A program made the position numbers and the translations under genes. A stretch of DNA of 17,362 nucleotides from an uncultured Granulosicoccaceae bacterium (GTDB taxonomy: Bacteria; Pseudomonadota; Gammaproteobacteria; Granulosicoccales; Granulosicoccaceae), in the NCBI GenBank assembly GCA_937951695.1, contig CALFBL010000288.1:1-17362 (forward strand), given 5' to 3'. This document shows positions 14,749-17,362 of this stretch, piece by piece. The notes under the pieces are model-generated. The model was given only the letters and a program-made list of their open reading frames with translations. It made no database searches and was not told the origin of the DNA. Numbering within the stretch: the stretch's first letter is position 1; each line of letters opens with the position of its first letter.

Positions 14749-15785
14749 GACGCCACAGAATCGGTCAATGACGAGCAGCTGTCTCGGGCGATTAATTGCA
14801 CCGGCAGTTGCTCAACTAATCCGGGTTGTGGTCCTTGCTCAAGACAACGCAGTAGCAAACAAGCGGCGCGAGTTCCCAGCGCAATGCGATCCTGGTGGAT
14901 GGTGGATATAGGCGGCATAAAGTGCTTGCTGAGTTCGATGTCATCAAAACCGAACACAGACACATCCGCTGGTACCGATAATCCCTCCTTGCTCAGCGCC
15001 GAGATCAATCCCATTGCGATGGTGTCCGAGGCACAAAAAACAGCTGTGGGCGGGGAATCCAAGGCGAACAGTTTTTTAGTAGCTTGAACGCCAGCATCCA
15101 GCGAAAAGCCTCCGGTAATTGATGTGTAATGAACGCCGAGGCGATTGCACGCGCGCTCAAAGCCTGCCTCCCGCTCAAGAGTCAACACATTGTTGGGAGG
15201 CCCAGTGACATGCGTGATGTGTCTGTGGCCCAGCGAGTAAAGGTACTCAACCGCTTGCATAGCGCCATCGCTATTCGAACTTCTCACGGACGGAAAGTCA
15301 GAATTGTTCACCCACTCACAGGCGAATACGATCCTTGATTCTTGCGCCGGATCCCCCAAGGCTGCGACCATCTGCGGCGGCAGACTGCCATCGAGAATGA
15401 TGACGCCATCGGCGCGATGGTCTTGCAAGTAATTCACCAGCTCTTCGTCGGTGGCGTTAAATTGTTTCGTTTCCGCCACGACCAGCGCCAGCCCTTGCGG
15501 GGTCAACACTTTTTCGATGCCTTGGAGCACCTGCGAGAAAAAGGCATTGCCGATGTCGGGGAGCAGGGCGAGCACGATATGTGAGCGCTGCGTACGCAAA
15601 TTACGTGCAGTGCGATTGACTCTGTATCCTGTGTCATCAATCGCATCGAGAACGGCCTGACGCTTTCCAGCTGAGACTGAACTAGACTGACTTAAAACAC
15701 GCGATACGGTTGCTGTGGATACCTCGGCTCGGGCTGCAACATCTTGTATTGTCGGGGCTTTTTTGCTCAAATGCCCAAAATCCAT
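14697..15785 (-). CDS. LacI-family transcriptional repressor
   Basis: This 362-residue DNA-binding repressor responds to a sugar or sugar derivative. Residues about 12-32 (TIQDVAARAEVSTATVSRVL) are the LacI-type helix-turn-helix, and NRTARNLRTQRS is the hinge region. The rest is a periplasmic-binding-protein-like effector domain with ALLPDIGNAFFSQVLQGIE, SLGHRHITHVTGP, AVFCASDTIAMGL and VFGFDDIELS, all usual landmarks. The C-terminal tail of about 28 residues after the usual ARDS end is extra. The gene is divergent from a sugar ABC operon, with an operator-like palindrome between, so control of that operon and of itself is likely. AGGTC precedes the ATG at 15785. Its end overlaps moaA on the opposite strand by 52 bp, and no terminator separates them. 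Confidence 0.95.
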   Translation of the reverse strand: MDFGHLSKKAPTIQDVAARAEVSTATVSRVLSQSSSVSAGKRQAVLDAIDDTGYRVNRTARNLRTQRSHIVLALLPDIGNAFFSQVLQGIEKVLTPQGLALVVAETKQFNATDEELVNYLQDHRADGVIILDGSLPPQMVAALGDPAQESRIVFACEWVNNSDFPSVRSSNSDGAMQAVEYLYSLGHRHITHVTGPPNNVLTLEREAGFERACNRLGVHYTSITGGFSLDAGVQATKKLFALDSPPTAVFCASDTIAMGLISALSKEGLSVPADVSVFGFDDIELSKHFMPPISTIHQDRIALGTRAACLLLRCLEQGPQPGLVEQLPVQLIARDSCSSLTDSVASYPPMNDISTLGRNVTT

Positions 15786-15806
15786 CTGAAGACCTATCGG
15801 TTTTTC

Positions 15807-15844
15807 TTGAACCCGTTATACACGTTCAGTTAGACTGATCGCAA
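15807..15844. promoter_or_regulatory. Overlapping divergent promoters with LacI-type operator
   Basis: For the plus strand, TTGAAC (15807-15812) and TAGACT (15831-15836) are 18 bp apart. For the minus strand (repressor gene), TTGCGA (15844-15839) and TATAAC (15820-15815) are also 18 bp apart. A 21-bp imperfect palindrome, TGAAC-N11-GTTCA at 15808-15828, overlaps the plus -35 and the minus -10, so a bound repressor would block both. The coordinates are seen in sequence; the function is inferred. Other short inverted repeats (ACAGCA/TGCTGT at 15851-15875, ATCG/CGAT at 15877-15891) lie downstream and are weaker candidates. Confidence 0.5.
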
Positions 15845-15913
15845 TCGTAAACAGCAGAGAGTTACGTTTTGCTGTAATCGATTTCAACGATAAAAAATTC
15901 TGGAGGATTACTG

Positions 15914-17143
15914 ATGCAAACGTATTTAAAGGCTTTCGGCCTCTCTGTTGTACTCGCAGCGCCGCAAGTGGCCACTGCCGCAGATCTTGAAGTTACCCAC
16001 TGGTGGACGTCAGGTGGTGAAGCCGCAGCGGTAGCGGAATTTGCCAAAGCGTTCAACGCCACGGGAAATAATTGGGTCGATGGCGCAATTGCAGGATCTG
16101 GCGGGACAGCGCGTCCCATTATCGTCAGCCGAATCCTTGGTGGGGATCCGATGGGCGCTACACAGATGAATCACGGCCGTCAGGCAGAAGAGCTGATCGA
16201 AGCTGGGTTAATGACCGACCTGACTGAGTTGGCCGAAAAAGAAGGCTGGGCCGATCTCGTCAATCCACCGGCCCTGCTGGACGCGTGCACCTATGAAGGC
16301 AAAATATATTGTGTTCCGGTGAACATTCATTCGGCTCAGTGGTTGTGGCTGAGTCATGGCGCTTTTGAAGCGGCGGGACTGGAAGTGCCGAAAAATTGGG
16401 ATGAGTTTGTTGCTGATGCTGCAAAACTTCAAGAAGCTGGCATTGTGCCGCTAGCGATGGGTCAGCAAGGTTGGCAGCAGAATTTAGCCTTTGGTACCAT
16501 CACTATCGCTGTGGCTGGTGAAGAAGCGTGGCGTAAGGTGGTTGTAGACAAAGATGCAGAAACCGTCATGGGCCCTGAATATACGGCAGTGTTTGCAGCG
16601 GCTGCCAATGCAAGAGAACTGGCGCGTGAGTCAAACGTTCAGGACTGGAACCAGGCGACGAACCTGGTAATCACCAATAAAGCCGGTGGCCAGATAATGG
16701 GCGATTGGGCGCAAGGTGAATTCCAGGTTGCCGGGCAGGTCGCAGGCAAAGACTACACTTGCCTCCCCGGTTTGGGCGCAAACGAAGTACTCGATACGGG
16801 TGGCGACGCGTTCTACTTCCCAGTCAACAGTGATCCGGAAATTCAGGCCGCGCAAATGGAGTTGGCCTCATTGTTGATTTCGCCTGCAGTACAGGTAGCG
16901 TTCAACCTGAAGAAGGGCTCATTACCCGTACGGGGCGATATCGATATGTCGTCTGCGAATGACTGCATGCAGAAAGGTTTGGGCATTCTGGCTGATGGCA
17001 AGGTTCTACCGTCTGGCGACATGGCTCTGACTGCGGATACTCAAACTCAAATCGAAGACTTGATGGCGGAGTTCTGGACGTCTGATATGTCAGCTGAAGA
17101 TGCTCAGAAAGCTTACGCAGCACTGATCGAGCAAGCCAACTAG
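15914..17143 (+). CDS. Sugar ABC transporter substrate-binding protein (GtsA-like)
   Basis: This periplasmic receptor delivers a sugar to a CUT1-type ABC importer. It is 409 residues long, with a signal peptide (start MQTYLKAFGLSVVLAAPQVA, cleavage after ATAA near residue 23). The mature start DLEVTHWWTSGGEAAAVAEF, then PVNIHSAQWLW, AGGQIMGDWAQGEF and KKGSLPVRGDI, resembles Pseudomonas-type GtsA glucose-binding proteins. Cysteines in YTCLPG and NDCMQKG match a likely disulfide pair in GtsA; two more (DACTYEGKIYC) are close together and may form a second. Glucose, mannose or a related sugar is likely, but the specificity is not proven. TGGAGGA lies 7 bp before the ATG. It follows the divergent LacI gene and precedes the permease gene after a stem-loop. 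Confidence 0.95.
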   Translation: MQTYLKAFGLSVVLAAPQVATAADLEVTHWWTSGGEAAAVAEFAKAFNATGNNWVDGAIAGSGGTARPIIVSRILGGDPMGATQMNHGRQAEELIEAGLMTDLTELAEKEGWADLVNPPALLDACTYEGKIYCVPVNIHSAQWLWLSHGAFEAAGLEVPKNWDEFVADAAKLQEAGIVPLAMGQQGWQQNLAFGTITIAVAGEEAWRKVVVDKDAETVMGPEYTAVFAAAANARELARESNVQDWNQATNLVITNKAGGQIMGDWAQGEFQVAGQVAGKDYTCLPGLGANEVLDTGGDAFYFPVNSDPEIQAAQMELASLLISPAVQVAFNLKKGSLPVRGDIDMSSANDCMQKGLGILADGKVLPSGDMALTADTQTQIEDLMAEFWTSDMSAEDAQKAYAALIEQAN

Positions 17144-17174
17144 GTTTTGGATGTATTGGTTGTAAACACGACAC

Positions 17175-17201
17175 TGCCTGACGTCACGGATGCGTCAGGC
17201 A
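17175..17201 (+). promoter_or_regulatory. Intergenic stem-loop between ABC binding protein and permease
   Basis: TGCCTGACG (17175-17183) pairs perfectly with CGTCAGGCA (17193-17201) around a 9-nt loop. No T-run follows (next bases TTGACATCGTT), so it is probably not a strong intrinsic terminator. It is more likely an mRNA-stabilising element that keeps the binding protein in excess over the permeases. Confidence 0.65.
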
Positions 17202-17232
17202 TTGACATCGTTCAAAACTTAAGGGCCCATCT

Positions 17233-17362
17233 GTGACTGAGCCGGACATCCCCAAGCGGCCCTCTAGGCTGTTTGACAATTTATCGTCCAAAATTGCCTC
17301 CATCCCGATGATTCTGACCACTTTGGTGGTATTCGTGGGCGGTACGACATGGACGGTGATTT
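17233..17362 (+). CDS. Sugar ABC transporter permease, N-terminus only (cut by window edge)
   Basis: A GTG at 17233, with AAGGG about 7 bp upstream, opens a frame of 43 codons to the edge. The residues SSKIASIPMILTTLVVFVGG and TTWTVI match the N-terminal cytoplasmic helix and first membrane segment of MalF-type (GtsB-like) permeases of CUT1 importers, in which SIPMILT-type starts are common. It belongs to the same operon as the binding protein 89 bp upstream. The rest of the importer (second permease, ATPase) presumably lies beyond the edge. Confidence 0.85.
   Translation, partial: MTEPDIPKRPSRLFDNLSSKIASIPMILTTLVVFVGGTTWTVI

Overview
The window looks like chromosomal DNA of a heterotrophic proteobacterium. 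I favour a marine-type gammaproteobacterium because the polA product closely resembles gammaproteobacterial DNA polymerase I in its O-helix region and because TRAP and sugar ABC uptake systems lie close together. The genus cannot be fixed from sequence alone. No mobile element, CRISPR array, rRNA or tRNA is visible. Coding density is high and every gene is intact except the two cut by the window edges.

Layout. Positions 1-1581 (minus strand) hold a DUF6502-type protein whose end overlaps the start of a lipoprotein that runs off the left edge. Positions 1747-5990 (minus) form a three-gene TRAP uptake operon, transcribed in the order binding protein, small permease, oversized large permease. 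A strong hairpin-plus-T-run lies just after the binding-protein gene. Positions 5991-6364 have no gene and carry the TRAP promoter region and a likely terminator. Positions 6365-6991 (minus) encode a secreted Ala/Thr/Ser-rich protein of unknown function, divergent from a membrane-anchored HPt phosphotransfer protein (7201-8097, plus). A bidirectional terminator separates the latter from a convergent LOG-family gene (8131-8853, minus). polA follows at 8939-11710 (plus).

Positions 11834-14748 (plus) hold the most distinctive region: a class-III FAD/NAD(P)H oxidoreductase, a MoaD/ThiS-type sulfur carrier, an unrecognised 96-residue protein ending in Gly-Gly-Gly, and a full-length radical-SAM MoaA. 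The last three genes are separated by only 6 nt each. As I recall, this combination accompanies tungsten-dependent aldehyde oxidoreductases, yet no such enzyme gene is here. I read it as a pterin-cofactor cassette separated from its enzyme.

Positions 14697-15785 (minus) encode a LacI-family repressor whose 3' end overlaps moaA tail to tail by 52 bp. It is divergent from a CUT1 sugar ABC operon (GtsA-like binding protein 15914-17143, first permease from 17233 and cut by the right edge). The repressor/ABC intergenic region contains a 21-bp imperfect palindrome that fits overlapping divergent promoters, so the repressor probably controls both itself and sugar uptake.
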